Notes: a model not told the origin generated them from the letters alone. DNA of 64,000 bases from Saccharothrix espanaensis DSM 44229 (GCF_000328705.1 NC_019673.1:3844001-3908000); one strand, 5' to 3'; shown: positions 43,396 to 52,788, numbered from the stretch's first letter. Numbers and translations: made by a program.

Positions 43396-44970
43396 GTGGT
43401 CACAGTCAAACATCGCATCACGGCAGTGGTCGGCGTGGTCGCGCTGCTCATCGGCGGCGCGGCCTCCGCCGGCGGTGAAACCCCCGGCCACCGGCCCGGC
43501 GACTGGCCGGGCTGGACCGGTGACAAGTCCGGTTCGCGGTTCGCCGCGGCGGAGCGCCGGATCGGGCCGTGGAGTGCCGGTAAACTGGAGCTCAAGTGGG
43601 CGTTCGCTTATCCGAAGAACGGGTTCCCGGCGAAAAGCCAGCCCGCCGTGGTGAACGGCGGGATCTACTTCGGCAGTCCTGACGGCAAATTCCACGCACT
43701 GGACGCGAAGACCGGTGCGAACCGGTGGACCTTCGACCTCTCGACGGTGGGCGCGGGGAGCGTGGTGATCGACGGGCCGACCGTGGCCCGCGGCAAGGTG
43801 TACTTCGGCGACAACGGCGGGCGGTTGTACGCGCTGGACCAGCGGACCGGGCGGCTCGCGTGGTCCAAGGACACCGAACCGCACGTCGCCGGGATGCACA
43901 CCAGCTCCCCGCTCTACCACGACGGCCGGATCTACGTCGGCGCGTCCAGCGGCGAGAACATCAACCCCGACCGCAACTACCCGTGCTGCACCTTCCGCGG
44001 CCACGTCGACTCGATCGACGCCGAGACCGGCGACCTGGTCTGGCGCTACTTCACCACGCCGGAACCGCAGGCGGTCGGCACGTGGCCCAGCGGCGCGACC
44101 CGCTACGAGCCGTCCGGCGCGGGCGTGTGGAGCTCGCCGGTCGTCGACGAGCGCACCAACACCCTCTACGTCGGCACCGGCAACCTCTACTCCGGCACCA
44201 CCGGCGACTTCGACACCCTGCTGGCGCTCGACGCCCGCACCGGCGCGGCCAAGTGGAAGCAGAAGGTCACCCAGGCCGACACCTGGCGGCTGCTGTGCGG
44301 CTTGCCGGACAACGAGGGCTACTGCCCGGGGCAGAAGGACGGCACCGCGCTGGACTACGACATCGGCGCGACGCCCACCCTGTTCCGGCACGGCGGGCGC
44401 ACGTTCGTCGGCGTCGGCCAGAAGAGCGGTGTCTTCCACGTGTTCGACGCGCGCAACGGGTCGGTGCAGTGGCGGCGGCAGCTGTCCAAGCCGATGCCCG
44501 GCGGCGGCCTGAGCGGCATCCAGTGGGGTAGCAGCTTCGACGGCAAGCGGCTGTACATGGCGACGAACTGGGGCAACCCCGGCACGGTGTTCGCGCTCGA
44601 CCCGGGCAACGGCGACATCGTCTGGCAGACGCCCAACCCGGAGAACGGCTGCACCACCGGCGGCGCGGCCCAGTTCCCGCAGGTGTGCCAGCGCTCGCAC
44701 ACCCCGGCCGTCACCACCAGTCCCGGCCTGGTCTACGAGGGCAGCGTCGACGGCAAGATGCGGATCTACGACTCGACCACCGGCAAGGTGCGGTGGGAGT
44801 TCGACACGATCCGCGACTTCGCCGGCGTCAACGGCCTGACCGGGCGCGGCAGCGCGATCTCCGGCAACGGCGGCGCGGTGGTCGCCGACGGGATGCTCTA
44901 CGTGCAGTCCGGCTACTGGCCCTCGTACCCGAGTGATCACGGCAACGTCCTGCTCGCGTTCGGACTCTGA
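43396..44970 (+). CDS. Secreted PQQ-type beta-propeller protein (PVA-dehydrogenase-like)
   Basis: This 524-residue exported protein has a signal peptide (HRITAVVGVVALLIGGAASA), WPGWTGDKSGSRF near the mature N-terminus, and repeated propeller blades such as VYFGDNGGRLYALDQRTGRLAW and VDSIDAETGDLVWRY. The paired Cys in NYPCCTFRG recalls the vicinal disulfide region of quinoproteins and polyvinyl-alcohol dehydrogenase-like proteins, but there is no haem CxxCH. GTG 43396 is the most plausible start (GGAG 11 bases upstream). It may oxidise an alcohol or serve as a structural propeller. A strong hairpin follows. Confidence 0.8.
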   Translation: MVTVKHRITAVVGVVALLIGGAASAGGETPGHRPGDWPGWTGDKSGSRFAAAERRIGPWSAGKLELKWAFAYPKNGFPAKSQPAVVNGGIYFGSPDGKFHALDAKTGANRWTFDLSTVGAGSVVIDGPTVARGKVYFGDNGGRLYALDQRTGRLAWSKDTEPHVAGMHTSSPLYHDGRIYVGASSGENINPDRNYPCCTFRGHVDSIDAETGDLVWRYFTTPEPQAVGTWPSGATRYEPSGAGVWSSPVVDERTNTLYVGTGNLYSGTTGDFDTLLALDARTGAAKWKQKVTQADTWRLLCGLPDNEGYCPGQKDGTALDYDIGATPTLFRHGGRTFVGVGQKSGVFHVFDARNGSVQWRRQLSKPMPGGGLSGIQWGSSFDGKRLYMATNWGNPGTVFALDPGNGDIVWQTPNPENGCTTGGAAQFPQVCQRSHTPAVTTSPGLVYEGSVDGKMRIYDSTTGKVRWEFDTIRDFAGVNGLTGRGSAISGNGGAVVADGMLYVQSGYWPSYPSDHGNVLLAFGL

Positions 44971-44980
44971 CCTCGCCGCC

Positions 44981-45006
44981 CCCCGCGCCGGAGCCCCGGC
45001 GCGGGG
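44981..45006 (+). terminator. Hairpin after the PQQ-type propeller gene
   Basis: CCCCGCGCCGG, loop AGCC, CCGGCGCGGGG: a perfect 11-bp stem, 10 bases after the stop, no T-tract. It may attenuate read-through to the amidohydrolase gene 28 bases further on. Confidence 0.6.
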
Positions 45007-45033
45007 AGCGCGACCGCGCAAGGAGTTTCTGAC

Positions 45034-48000
45034 ATGCGTACTGCGCACCGCCGACGTCTCGGCGTCGTGGCGCTGGCCTGCCTGCTCGCCACCACTGCGA
45101 CCACCTCCGCCACCTCCGCGACCACCTCCGCCACCAACGCCGCACCTCGCCCCCGGACCGTCCCGGTGACCGTCAGCGAGGGCACGAACCTCGCGGTGGC
45201 CGTGTCGCCGCGTGACGGCTCGCTCGTCGTGGACCTCCAGGGGCAGCTGTTCTCGCTGCCGCCGCAGGGCGGCACCGCCACTGCGATCGGCGCGGACTTC
45301 CTCGACCCGTACTGGCCGTCGTTCTCCCCGGACGGGAGCCGGATCGCGCTCCAGTCGTTCGTGGCGGGCATGTTCCACATCCGGACCGTCGCACCGGACG
45401 GCACCGACGCCCGCACGATCACCCGCGGCGAGCACGACGACCTGTACCCGGCGTGGTCGCCGGACGGCAGGCAGATCGCGTTCACCTCCGACCGGCAGGG
45501 CGGCGAGGACATCTGGACCGTGGACGTGCGGTCCGGCGCGGTCCGGCGGATCACCTCGGCGGCCACCGCCGAGACCCACCCGACCTGGCACCCGGACGGG
45601 CGTTCGATCGCCTACGTGCAGGGCAATGCGGTGGAAAGCGTCGACCTGGCGACCGGGGCCGTGCGCACGGTCGTGCCCGCCGGGCCGGGGTTCGTCGGCG
45701 CGCCCTCGTGGTCGCCGGACGGCAAGCGCCTCGCGTTCCTGCGCGGGGGACAGGGCGGCCGGACGCTCCAGGTCTCGGAGGCAGGCGTGGTCCGCCAGGT
45801 CGGCGACTACCGCGACGTGTTCCCGTTCCCGCCGCGCTGGCGTGACGCCGACGAACTCGTCTACGGCGCGAACGGCCACATCGCGGTCACCAGGGTGAGC
45901 ACCGGGGCGTCCCGCGAGATCCCGTTCAGCGCGACCTTCCAGCTCAAGCGCGACCGCTACGAGCGCAAGGCCCACGACTTCGACAGCAGGCGGCCCAAGC
46001 CGGTGCGCGGCATCGCCGGACCGGCGCTGTCCCCGGACGGCGGGTCCGTGGTGTTCAAGGCGCTCAACGACCTGTGGCTGCTGCCGGTCGGCGGTCGGCC
46101 GGAGCAGCTCACCCGCGACGGGTTCCACGAGTCCGACCCCGCGTGGTCGCGGGACGGCACCCGGATCGCCTACGCCTCGGACAAGGCCGGCAGCATCGAC
46201 CTGTACGCGCTGGACGTCGCCACCCGCCGGGAACAGCGGCTGACGTCGTCGCCCGGCGCGGAGGTCGCGCCCGCCTGGTCGCCGGACGGCAAGGCGCTGG
46301 CGTTCCAGGACCAGAACGCCCAGACCCTGACCCTCGACCTCGCCTCCGGGGCGGGCACCCGGGTGCTCGGGCCGTTGAACGCGCCCGGCCGGCCGAGCTG
46401 GTCGCCCGACGGCAGGACCCTCGCGCTGGCCGTGTCGGCGGCCGACCGCAACCAGATCCTGCTCGCCGACCTGGCCACCGGCACCACCCGGACCGTCGAG
46501 CCGGGGCCGTTCGCGTCGCTGTCCACCCGCGGCGACGACGGCCCGGTCTGGTCGCCGGACGGCCGGGCGCTGGCGTTCTCGATGGACAGCACCATCCACG
46601 TGCTGCCGGTCGACCCGTCCGGCACGCCCACCGGCCCGGCCCGCCAGGTCACCGGCGAGGCGAGCGACGCGCCGACGTGGGGACCCGGGAACACCCTGCT
46701 GTACCTGAACAACGGCCGGTTGAAGAAGACGACGGCCACCGGCGGGCACCCCACCGACGTGCCGGTCGGGCTCACCTACACCCGCGACAAGCCCGACAGC
46801 CGGGTGGTCGTCCGGGCCGGGCGGTTGTGGGACGGCAAGAACGCCGTGCCGCGCACCGACGTGGACATCATCGTGGTGGACAACCGGATCCGGAGCATCG
46901 AGCCGCACCGGCCGGACCGGCCCCTGGCGGGCTGGCGGTACGTCGACGCGAGCGCGCTGACCGTCACGCCGGGCCTGGTCGACATGCACGTCCACCAGGA
47001 GATGCGGGCCAAGTACGTGGGTGACCGGCTGGGCCGGCTGCTGCTGTCCTACGGCATCACCACCACCCGGTCGACCGGAGACCCGGTGTACCGGGCGGTG
47101 GAGGACCGCGAGGCGCTCGACGCCGGCGCGCGCACCGGCCCCCGGTTCTTCATGACCGGCGAGATGCTCGAAGGCTCGCGCGTCGGCTGGGAGTTCGCCC
47201 GGCCGGTGCGCAGCGAACGGCAGCTCGGCCTGGAGCTCTCGCGGGTCCGCGAACTGGACTACGACCTGGTCAAGACCTACGAGCGGTTCCCGTTCGACTG
47301 GCAGGCCCGGGTCGCGGACCGGGCGCACGGGCTGGGCGTGCCGATCACCTCGCACTACCTGTACCCGGGCATCGCGCACGGCGTGGACATGAAGGAGCAC
47401 CTCGCCGGGCCGACCAAGTGGGGCTTCGCGTTCGCCCGCGACGCGTCGGCCGGCGGCGTGTACGACGACGTCGTGCAGTTGGCGGCGCGCGGGGGGATGC
47501 CGTTCAGCACCACGCTGTTCAGCTCCGGCTCGATGCTCGCCGACGACCCGGGGATGGAAAACGACCCGAGGATCCGCGCCCTGTACACCCCGCAGGAGCG
47601 GCAGACCCTGCACGCGAAGGTGCTGTGCGCGCAGGGGCTCGGGCCGTGCGGGTTCCTCGACGGCAACGCCGAGCAGGCCCGTCGCGAGGTCGGCGTGGTC
47701 AAGCGGCTGCTGGCCGCCGGCGGGACGGTGCTCGCGGGCACCGACGCGCCGCTGGACACCATGGCGGTCAGCCTGCACCTGAACCTGCGGGCGATGGGCA
47801 AGTACGGTGTCGACCCGTTCGCGGTGCTGCAGAGCGCGACCCTGCTGTCCGCGCGGCAGCTCGGCGTCGAGCGGGACCTGGGCAGCGTCGAGGAGGGCAA
47901 GCTGGCCGACCTGGTGTTCACCGGCGGCGACGCCTCGCGCGACCTGGCGAAGCTGGCCGACGTGCGGATGGTGATGAAGAACGGGCGGCTGTCCACTGTG

Positions 48001-48048
48001 GACGAACTGCTGGCGCCGTTCACCGGCTTGGCCACGCGCGCCGAGTAG
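45034..48048 (+). CDS. Secreted WD40-like propeller fused to an amidohydrolase
   Basis: This 1004-residue exported protein has a signal peptide followed by a Ser/Ala/Thr-repeat stretch (TSATSATTSAT), then TolB/PD40-type blades with recurring WSPDGRQIAF and SPDGKRLAF motifs to about residue 570. From VVVRAGRLWDGKNAVPRTDV onward it is a metal-dependent amidohydrolase (TPGLVDMHVHQE with the first His pair; ITSHYLYPGIAHG; VLAGTDAPLDTMAVSLH with the catalytic Asp). It is likely an extracellular hydrolase of peptide or amide bonds. ATG 45034 follows AAGGAG. It stands in tandem with the quinoprotein-like gene. Confidence 0.85.
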   Translation: MRTAHRRRLGVVALACLLATTATTSATSATTSATNAAPRPRTVPVTVSEGTNLAVAVSPRDGSLVVDLQGQLFSLPPQGGTATAIGADFLDPYWPSFSPDGSRIALQSFVAGMFHIRTVAPDGTDARTITRGEHDDLYPAWSPDGRQIAFTSDRQGGEDIWTVDVRSGAVRRITSAATAETHPTWHPDGRSIAYVQGNAVESVDLATGAVRTVVPAGPGFVGAPSWSPDGKRLAFLRGGQGGRTLQVSEAGVVRQVGDYRDVFPFPPRWRDADELVYGANGHIAVTRVSTGASREIPFSATFQLKRDRYERKAHDFDSRRPKPVRGIAGPALSPDGGSVVFKALNDLWLLPVGGRPEQLTRDGFHESDPAWSRDGTRIAYASDKAGSIDLYALDVATRREQRLTSSPGAEVAPAWSPDGKALAFQDQNAQTLTLDLASGAGTRVLGPLNAPGRPSWSPDGRTLALAVSAADRNQILLADLATGTTRTVEPGPFASLSTRGDDGPVWSPDGRALAFSMDSTIHVLPVDPSGTPTGPARQVTGEASDAPTWGPGNTLLYLNNGRLKKTTATGGHPTDVPVGLTYTRDKPDSRVVVRAGRLWDGKNAVPRTDVDIIVVDNRIRSIEPHRPDRPLAGWRYVDASALTVTPGLVDMHVHQEMRAKYVGDRLGRLLLSYGITTTRSTGDPVYRAVEDREALDAGARTGPRFFMTGEMLEGSRVGWEFARPVRSERQLGLELSRVRELDYDLVKTYERFPFDWQARVADRAHGLGVPITSHYLYPGIAHGVDMKEHLAGPTKWGFAFARDASAGGVYDDVVQLAARGGMPFSTTLFSSGSMLADDPGMENDPRIRALYTPQERQTLHAKVLCAQGLGPCGFLDGNAEQARREVGVVKRLLAAGGTVLAGTDAPLDTMAVSLHLNLRAMGKYGVDPFAVLQSATLLSARQLGVERDLGSVEEGKLADLVFTGGDASRDLAKLADVRMVMKNGRLSTVDELLAPFTGLATRAE

Positions 48049-48060
48049 CCGAGCACCTGC

Positions 48061-48102
48061 GCCGTTGACACGGTCGCCCGCACGGGCGGCGGCGTCAACG
48101 GC
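48061..48102 (+). terminator. Hairpin after the amidohydrolase gene
   Basis: Outer arms GCCGTTGAC and GTCAACGGC (9 bp, perfect) enclose an inner GCCCG-CA-CGGGC stem. It starts 12 bases after the stop; it is a probable terminator. Confidence 0.65.
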
Positions 48103-48252
48103 GCGGTGGCCGTGGGAGGGGGTGCACGGCATGAGCGCCGAGCCGGCCGCAGGGTGGTCGTCTGGTGCGCGGATGATCATCGCTGTCCTTTCCGCGCGGT
48201 TCGCCCGGATCGACCGGTGACCGGGGGTGCTCATCGGCCTGATCGGCTTTCA

Positions 48253-49104
48253 GTGGAAGACCTGGTGCAGGAGGTGTTCCTGCGGGCGCGGCGGGCGTAC
48301 GGCGACTTCGAGCGCCGGGCCTCGGTGCGCGCCTGGCTGTACCGGATCGCGACCGGCGTGTGCCTCGACGCGGTGGAGGGCCGGGCCCGCCGCCCGCTGC
48401 CGACGGGGCTGGGTCCGGCCGCCGACCCGTCCGCCGAGGTGGCCGGGGTCGACCTGCCGTGGCTCGAACCGGTGCCCGACGCGCTGGTCGGCGTGGACCC
48501 GCGCACCGTTGTCACCACGAGGGAATCGGTCCGACTGACGTTCGTCGCCGCGTTGCAGCACCTGTCGCCGCGCCAGCGCGCGGTGCTGGTGCTGCGCGAA
48601 GTCCTGCAGTGGCCCGCCGTCGACGTGGCGCGGATGCTCGACACCAGCACCGCCGCGGTGAACAGCCTGTTGCAGCGCGCCCGGGGCCAACTCGACCGGG
48701 TCGCGCCGCGCCGGGACGAGGTGGTCGAGCCCGCTGCGGCGAACCGCCGGCCGGCGGAGTACGTGGCGGCGTGGGAGCGCGCGGACGTGGCCGCGATCGT
48801 CGCCGTGCTCACCGTCGACGCCTCCTGGGAGATGCCACCGCTGGACGCCTGGTACCGCGGCCGGGACGACATCGTGCACCACCTGCGGCACCACTGCCCG
48901 GTGCGACCCGGCCAGGCCCGGCTGGTACCGGTCGCGGCCAACGGCCAACCGGCGTTCGCGACCTACGCGCCGGATGGCGACGGGTGCCGCCGCGCGGCTT
49001 TTCTGCAAGTGCTCACGCTCGCCGACACGGGTATCCGAACGGTGCACGCGTTTCTCGACGTCCGTCATTTCGCGTCGTTCGGACTGCCGCCGGTACTGCC
49101 CTGA
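48253..49104 (+). pseudogene. 5'-truncated ECF sigma factor with SnoaL-like domain
   Basis: The frame encodes the second half of sigma region 2 (VEDLVQEVFLRARRAYGDFE, SVRAWLYRIATGVCLDAVEG), region 4 (LSPRQRAVLVLREVLQW, LDTSTAAVNSLLQRARGQL) and a C-terminal SnoaL-like domain (WERADVAAIVAVLTVDASWEMPPLDAWYRG), as in SigG/SigJ-type ECF factors. The usual first 35-40 residues (the CYRM helix before DAEDLVQE) are absent; the sequence becomes family-like only at GTG 48253, which has no ribosome-binding site. Upstream frames carry no sigma sequence. A 29-codon ORF with a good SD at 48131-48220 sits in the gap. A decayed gene is most likely. Confidence 0.65.
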
Positions 49105-49216
49105 GCCGGGCCTTTCCGGCTGGCGGGTTCCCGTTCGCGCGGGTGTCGGTGGCCGTTCGCGCGGGTGGCGGTCACGGCGGTTTGTTCGGGTTGCGCGGTC
49201 ATTACGCTGTAGTGCC

Positions 49217-49915
49217 GTGGCGGACGGTGGCGGACAGGGCAAACCCGTGGACGGGCGGGCCGCCCGGTGGGCGGGTCAACGCGAGAAGCGGCGCGCCGAG
49301 GTCGTGACGGCGGCGCTGGCGGCCATCGGCGAGCACGGTCCCTGGGTGTCCACCGAGCGGATCGCCGAGCGCGCCGGGATCTCCCGCCCCCGGCTCTACC
49401 GCCACTTCGACGACGCCGACGACGTCTACGGCGCGGTCGGCCGGCGGATCTCGGAGCTGATCATCGCCGAGATGGTGCCGGTGCTGACCGGGCCGAGCGG
49501 CAGCGCGCGCGAGATCATCACCCGGATCGTGCGGACGTTCGTGGTGTGGATGACCGAGAACGTCTCGCTCTACCACTACGTCGTGTCCCGCTCGGTGGAA
49601 GCGGACCCGGACCGGCGGCTGTGGGCGGTCGACATCCGGGCCCGGATCAGCGGCCTGCTGGGCAAGGTGATCGGCGGCTACCTGGCGCTGCTCGGCCTGG
49701 ACGCCCGGCTGGCCGACCCGCTGTCGTTCGGGCTGGTCGGCATGGTCGAGGCGACCACCGCCCGGTGGTCGGTCGAGCCCGGCGAACTGGACCGCGCCGA
49801 ACTGGTCGAGCGGTTGTCGGACTGGGCCTGGGGCGTGCTGGACGACGTGCTGCGCGCCGCCGGGCTGGAACTGGACCCCGACCTGCCGCTGCCGCCGCTG
49901 ACGATCCCGGAGTAG
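49217..49915 (+). CDS. TetR-family transcriptional regulator
   Basis: This 232-residue protein has a clear TetR helix-turn-helix (EVVTAALAAIGEHGPWVSTE, RIAERAGISRPRLYRHFDD) and an all-helical C-terminal domain (FVVWMTENVSLYHYVVSRS) typical of lipid or steroid-type TetR regulators. GTG 49217 was taken as start. The gene has no obvious partner: the next gene, an ECF sigma factor, is in the same direction behind a 19-bp palindrome (49930-49948) that could be its operator. Confidence 0.85.
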   Translation: MADGGGQGKPVDGRAARWAGQREKRRAEVVTAALAAIGEHGPWVSTERIAERAGISRPRLYRHFDDADDVYGAVGRRISELIIAEMVPVLTGPSGSAREIITRIVRTFVVWMTENVSLYHYVVSRSVEADPDRRLWAVDIRARISGLLGKVIGGYLALLGLDARLADPLSFGLVGMVEATTARWSVEPGELDRAELVERLSDWAWGVLDDVLRAAGLELDPDLPLPPLTIPE

Positions 49916-49929
49916 CCCGGACACCGAGC

Positions 49930-49948
49930 AGTGCTCACTCTGAGCACT
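49930..49948. promoter_or_regulatory. 19-bp palindrome between TetR and sigma-factor genes
   Basis: AGTGCTCA-CTC-TGAGCACT, perfect 8-bp arms, 15 bases after the TetR stop and 82 before the sigma-factor start. With no T-tract and a short loop, an operator in the sigma-factor promoter is as likely as a terminator. Confidence 0.5.
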
Positions 49949-50029
49949 CGGATTGGCACTCTGCGCATCCTTGCTGGTACGTTCATGTAACCCTTACTTT
50001 GGTGTACCGCTCACTTGCGAGGCTGACTC

Positions 50030-50833
50030 GTGACCACATCGGGAGTTGTCGCGCGAGGGCACTACTCGGCGGCGAACGACGACCGGCTGATGGCGTTGGT
50101 GCGGGCCGGCACCGTGTCCGCCTTCAGCCCCCTCTACGAACGGCACCTCGCGGTCGCCCGCGCGCGGGCCCGGCACCTGGTGCCCCGCTGCCCGGCCGAG
50201 GCCGACGAGGTCGTGTCGGAGGGCTTCCTGCGGGTGCTGGAGGTCTTGCTGGTGGGCGGCGGGCCGACCCGGTCGTTCCGGGCCTACCTGCTGACCACGA
50301 TCACCCGCACCGCGCTGGCCCGCAAGCGCCGCGAGGCGCAGGAGCGGCTGACCGGCGACCCGGCGGCCGACGAGGCGGCGCACACGCGCGTCGACCCGCA
50401 GCCGTACCACGAGCGCGCCGTCGAAGGAGCGCTGGAACGCAGCTTCGCGCTGCGCGCGTTCGACCGGCTGTCCCCGTCCGCCCGCGAGGTCCTGCTCTAC
50501 ACCGAGGTGCTGGGCCTGTCGCCGGCCGGCGCCGCGCCGCTGCTGGACATCTCGCCCAACGCGGTGTCCTCGCGCGCCCACCGCGCCCGCGAGGCGCTGC
50601 GGGCCGCCTACCTCGACGCCCACGTCACCCGGCGGCCGCTGCCACCGGGCTGCGCGCACGTGGTGGGTGAGCTGGGCACCTGGGCCCGCCGGGCGCTGCG
50701 CCCCCGGCGCAGGTCCATCGTGGACGAACACCTGGGCAGGTGCGGGGGCTGTCGCGGGCTGGCCGACGAGCTGTCGTCGCTGAACACCATGCGGGGCGCG
50801 GAACCGCCGCCGGGGTTGCTGACCACCGGGTAG
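50030..50833 (+). CDS. ECF sigma factor with C-terminal zinc-finger-like motif
   Basis: This 267-residue protein has sigma region 2 (SPLYERHLAVARARARHLV, ADEVVSEGFLRVLEVL, TRSFRAYLLTTITRTALARK) and region 4 (LSPSAREVLLYTEVLGLSPAGAAPLLDISPNAVSSRAHRARE), then a tail with HLGRCGGCRGL, the HxxxCxxC motif of zinc-binding anti-sigma domains. An in-built ZAS-like motif suggests self-regulation. GTG 50030 was chosen from spacing to region 2. No separate anti-sigma gene is nearby. The convergent GlxA-type gene ends 1 bp away. Confidence 0.82.
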   Translation: MTTSGVVARGHYSAANDDRLMALVRAGTVSAFSPLYERHLAVARARARHLVPRCPAEADEVVSEGFLRVLEVLLVGGGPTRSFRAYLLTTITRTALARKRREAQERLTGDPAADEAAHTRVDPQPYHERAVEGALERSFALRAFDRLSPSAREVLLYTEVLGLSPAGAAPLLDISPNAVSSRAHRAREALRAAYLDAHVTRRPLPPGCAHVVGELGTWARRALRPRRRSIVDEHLGRCGGCRGLADELSSLNTMRGAEPPPGLLTTG

Positions 50834-50834
50834 G

Positions 50835-51779
50835 TCAGCCGGCCCGGAACGCCGCCCGGTAGGCGTTCGGGCTGGTGCCCACGACCCGGCGGAACCGGTC
50901 GCGGAACGCCGTGGGTGAGCCGAACCCGGCCCGCGCGCCGATCAGGTCCACCGGGTGGTCGGTGTTCTCCAGCAGGTGCTGGGCCTGCCGGACCCGGGCC
51001 CGCAGCAGCCACTGCACCGGCGTGTCGCCGGTCTGCTCGCGGAACCGGCGGTTGAGCGTCCGGGTGCTGGTGCCGGCCCGGCGCGCCAGGTCGGCCAGGG
51101 TGAGGTCGCGGGCCGCGTTCTCCCGCATCCAGACCAGCAGCGGCTCCAGCGCCGAACCGCGCGGCACCGGCGGCGGGTCGTGCACGATGAACTGGGCCTG
51201 GCCGCCCTCGCGCTCCAGCGGCATCACCGACAGCCGGGCGGCGTCGGCGGCCACCGCCGAGCCGTAGTCGCGCCGGATCAGGTGCAGGCACAGGTCGAGC
51301 CCGGCCGCCGCGCCCGCCGAGGTGAGGAAGCGGCCGTTGTCGACGTAGAGCACGTCGGGGTCCACCTCGACCGCCGGGTACCGGGCGGCGAGCAGGTCCG
51401 CGCCCGCCCAGTGGGTGGTGGCGCGCAGCCCGTCGAGCAGGCCGGTGGCCGCGAGGACGAACGCCCCGGAGCAGATGGACGCGATCCTGGCGTTGCGCGC
51501 GGCGGCAGCGAGCAGCGCGTCGAGCACGGCCGGCGGCACCGGCGCGGTGGGGTCGGCGGTGCCCGGCAGGATGATCGTGTCGGCGTCCGCGAGGGCCTCC
51601 AGCCCCCACGGTGCCTGCACGGCGAACGCGCCCGCGTCCACGGTCGGCGTCACGCCGCAGACCCGCAGGCGGTAGGCGGGGCGGCCGTCGGGCAGGCGGG
51701 TTCTGGTGAACACCTCGATCGGCGTCGACAGGTCGAACGGGACGACCTTGTCGAGCGCGAGGACCGCCACCGTGTGCAT
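50835..51779 (-). CDS. GlxA-family AraC-type regulator with DJ-1/PfpI domain
   Basis: This 314-residue regulator has an N-terminal DJ-1/PfpI-like sensor (VAVLALDKVVPFDLSTPIEVF, nucleophile-elbow-like SICSGAFVLAATGLLDG) and a C-terminal AraC DNA-binding pair of helix-turn-helices (DLTLADLARRAGTSTRTLNR, HPVDLIGARAGFGSPTAFRD). ATG 51779 fits the family N-terminus. It is divergent from another DJ-1/PfpI gene across 180 bp, a common arrangement in which the regulator controls its neighbour. Confidence 0.9.
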   Translation of the reverse strand: MHTVAVLALDKVVPFDLSTPIEVFTRTRLPDGRPAYRLRVCGVTPTVDAGAFAVQAPWGLEALADADTIILPGTADPTAPVPPAVLDALLAAAARNARIASICSGAFVLAATGLLDGLRATTHWAGADLLAARYPAVEVDPDVLYVDNGRFLTSAGAAAGLDLCLHLIRRDYGSAVAADAARLSVMPLEREGGQAQFIVHDPPPVPRGSALEPLLVWMRENAARDLTLADLARRAGTSTRTLNRRFREQTGDTPVQWLLRARVRQAQHLLENTDHPVDLIGARAGFGSPTAFRDRFRRVVGTSPNAYRAAFRAG

Positions 51780-51959
51780 GGCGACAACGTAGTTTGGCCG
51801 CCGTTCCACGCCAAGTCTTTGACCTGGCTGTCTGGATGTTTGTGCAGGTAGAGGCGTTGGCGAGAATCAGGTGGGATGTGGCAGTCCAGCCAGTTCCGGA
51901 CGTTCGGAGCCGTCGTTAGCGTCGGTGTCGCCGTCAACCGAGGGAGGACTGATCCGGCG

Positions 51960-52568
51960 ATGCTCGCGCAGATCGTGTTGTTCGACGGGTTCGACCCGCT
52001 GGACGTGACCGCGCCGTACGCGGTGCTGGCCGCCGGCGGTATGACTGCGGAACTCGTTTCCGCCGAGGGCGCCCGCGAGGTGCCGAGCGGGCTGGGACCC
52101 CTGACCCTGCGCGCCACCGGGCCGCTGGACCCGCGCCGCGCGGACCTGGTGGTCGTGCCGGGGGCGACCGGGCCGGCCGAGGTCGTCACGGCGGTGCTGG
52201 GCCGCGCGCTGGACACCGGGCTGCCCGCGCTGCTCGGGGAGTCCCTGGCCCGGCCGGGCGTCACCACGGCCGCCGTGTGCGGCGGGTCGGTGCTGCTCGC
52301 ACTGGCCGGCCTGATCACCGGCCGCCCGGCCACCACCCACCACCTCGGCCTGGACACGCTGGCACGGGCGGGCGCGACGCCGGTCCGGGCCCGGGTCGTC
52401 GACGACGGCGACCTGGTCACCGCGGCCGGCGTGACCTCCGGCCTGGACCTGGGGCTGTACCTGCTGGAACGGGAGATCGACCCGGCGGCGGCACTGGTCG
52501 TGGAGGACCTGTTCGAGTACGAGCGCCGGGGCACGGTGTGGCGCGCGGCCGACCGGGTGGGCGCGTGA
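51960..52568 (+). CDS. DJ-1/PfpI family protein
   Basis: This 202-residue cytosolic protein has LFDGFDPLDVTAPYAVLAAGG at the start, the elbow AAVCGGSVLLALAGLITGR with the reactive Cys, ATTHH after it, and AAGVTSGLDLGLYLLER near the end. ATG 51960 follows GGGAGGACTGATCC. It is probably the target of the divergent GlxA-type regulator. The substrate is unknown; family enzymes include isonitrile hydratases. Its stop overlaps the start of a decayed membrane-protein gene (GTGA). Confidence 0.85.
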   Translation: MLAQIVLFDGFDPLDVTAPYAVLAAGGMTAELVSAEGAREVPSGLGPLTLRATGPLDPRRADLVVVPGATGPAEVVTAVLGRALDTGLPALLGESLARPGVTTAAVCGGSVLLALAGLITGRPATTHHLGLDTLARAGATPVRARVVDDGDLVTAAGVTSGLDLGLYLLEREIDPAAALVVEDLFEYERRGTVWRAADRVGA

Positions 52569-52788
52569 CCAAGCTCCTGCTCTCGCTGCACGTGCTCGCC
52601 GCCATCGTCGCCATCGGGCCGGTGACGGTCGCGGCGAGCGCGTTCCCGGCCACCGCGCGCCGCGCCTTCGCCGCACCCGACCACGACCTCGGCCCGGTGC
52701 GCACGCTGCACCGGATCCGGGGTTGACCGCGGTCGCGGCCGGGGTGCTGGTGCTGATCGTCCGGCCGGGGTCCACCACCGGGGCGTGA
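52565..52788 (+). pseudogene. Internally deleted DUF2269-like membrane protein gene
   Basis: From GTG 52565 the frame encodes a typical first helix (TKLLLSLHVLAAIVAIGPV) up to VRTLHRIRG and stops. In another frame, the next 60 bases encode AAGVLVLIVRPGSTTGA and a stop, like the last helix and tail of the same family. The middle, about 100 residues with two helices, is missing, so this looks like an internal deletion with frameshift. It was once translationally coupled to the DJ-1 gene. Confidence 0.55.

Noticed and set aside
43396-48048. Quinoprotein-like and amidohydrolase genes as resistance or tailoring genes of the NRPS cluster
   Set aside because: Both are secreted, have their own hairpin terminators and lie 11 kb upstream of the operon on the other strand; no link is visible.
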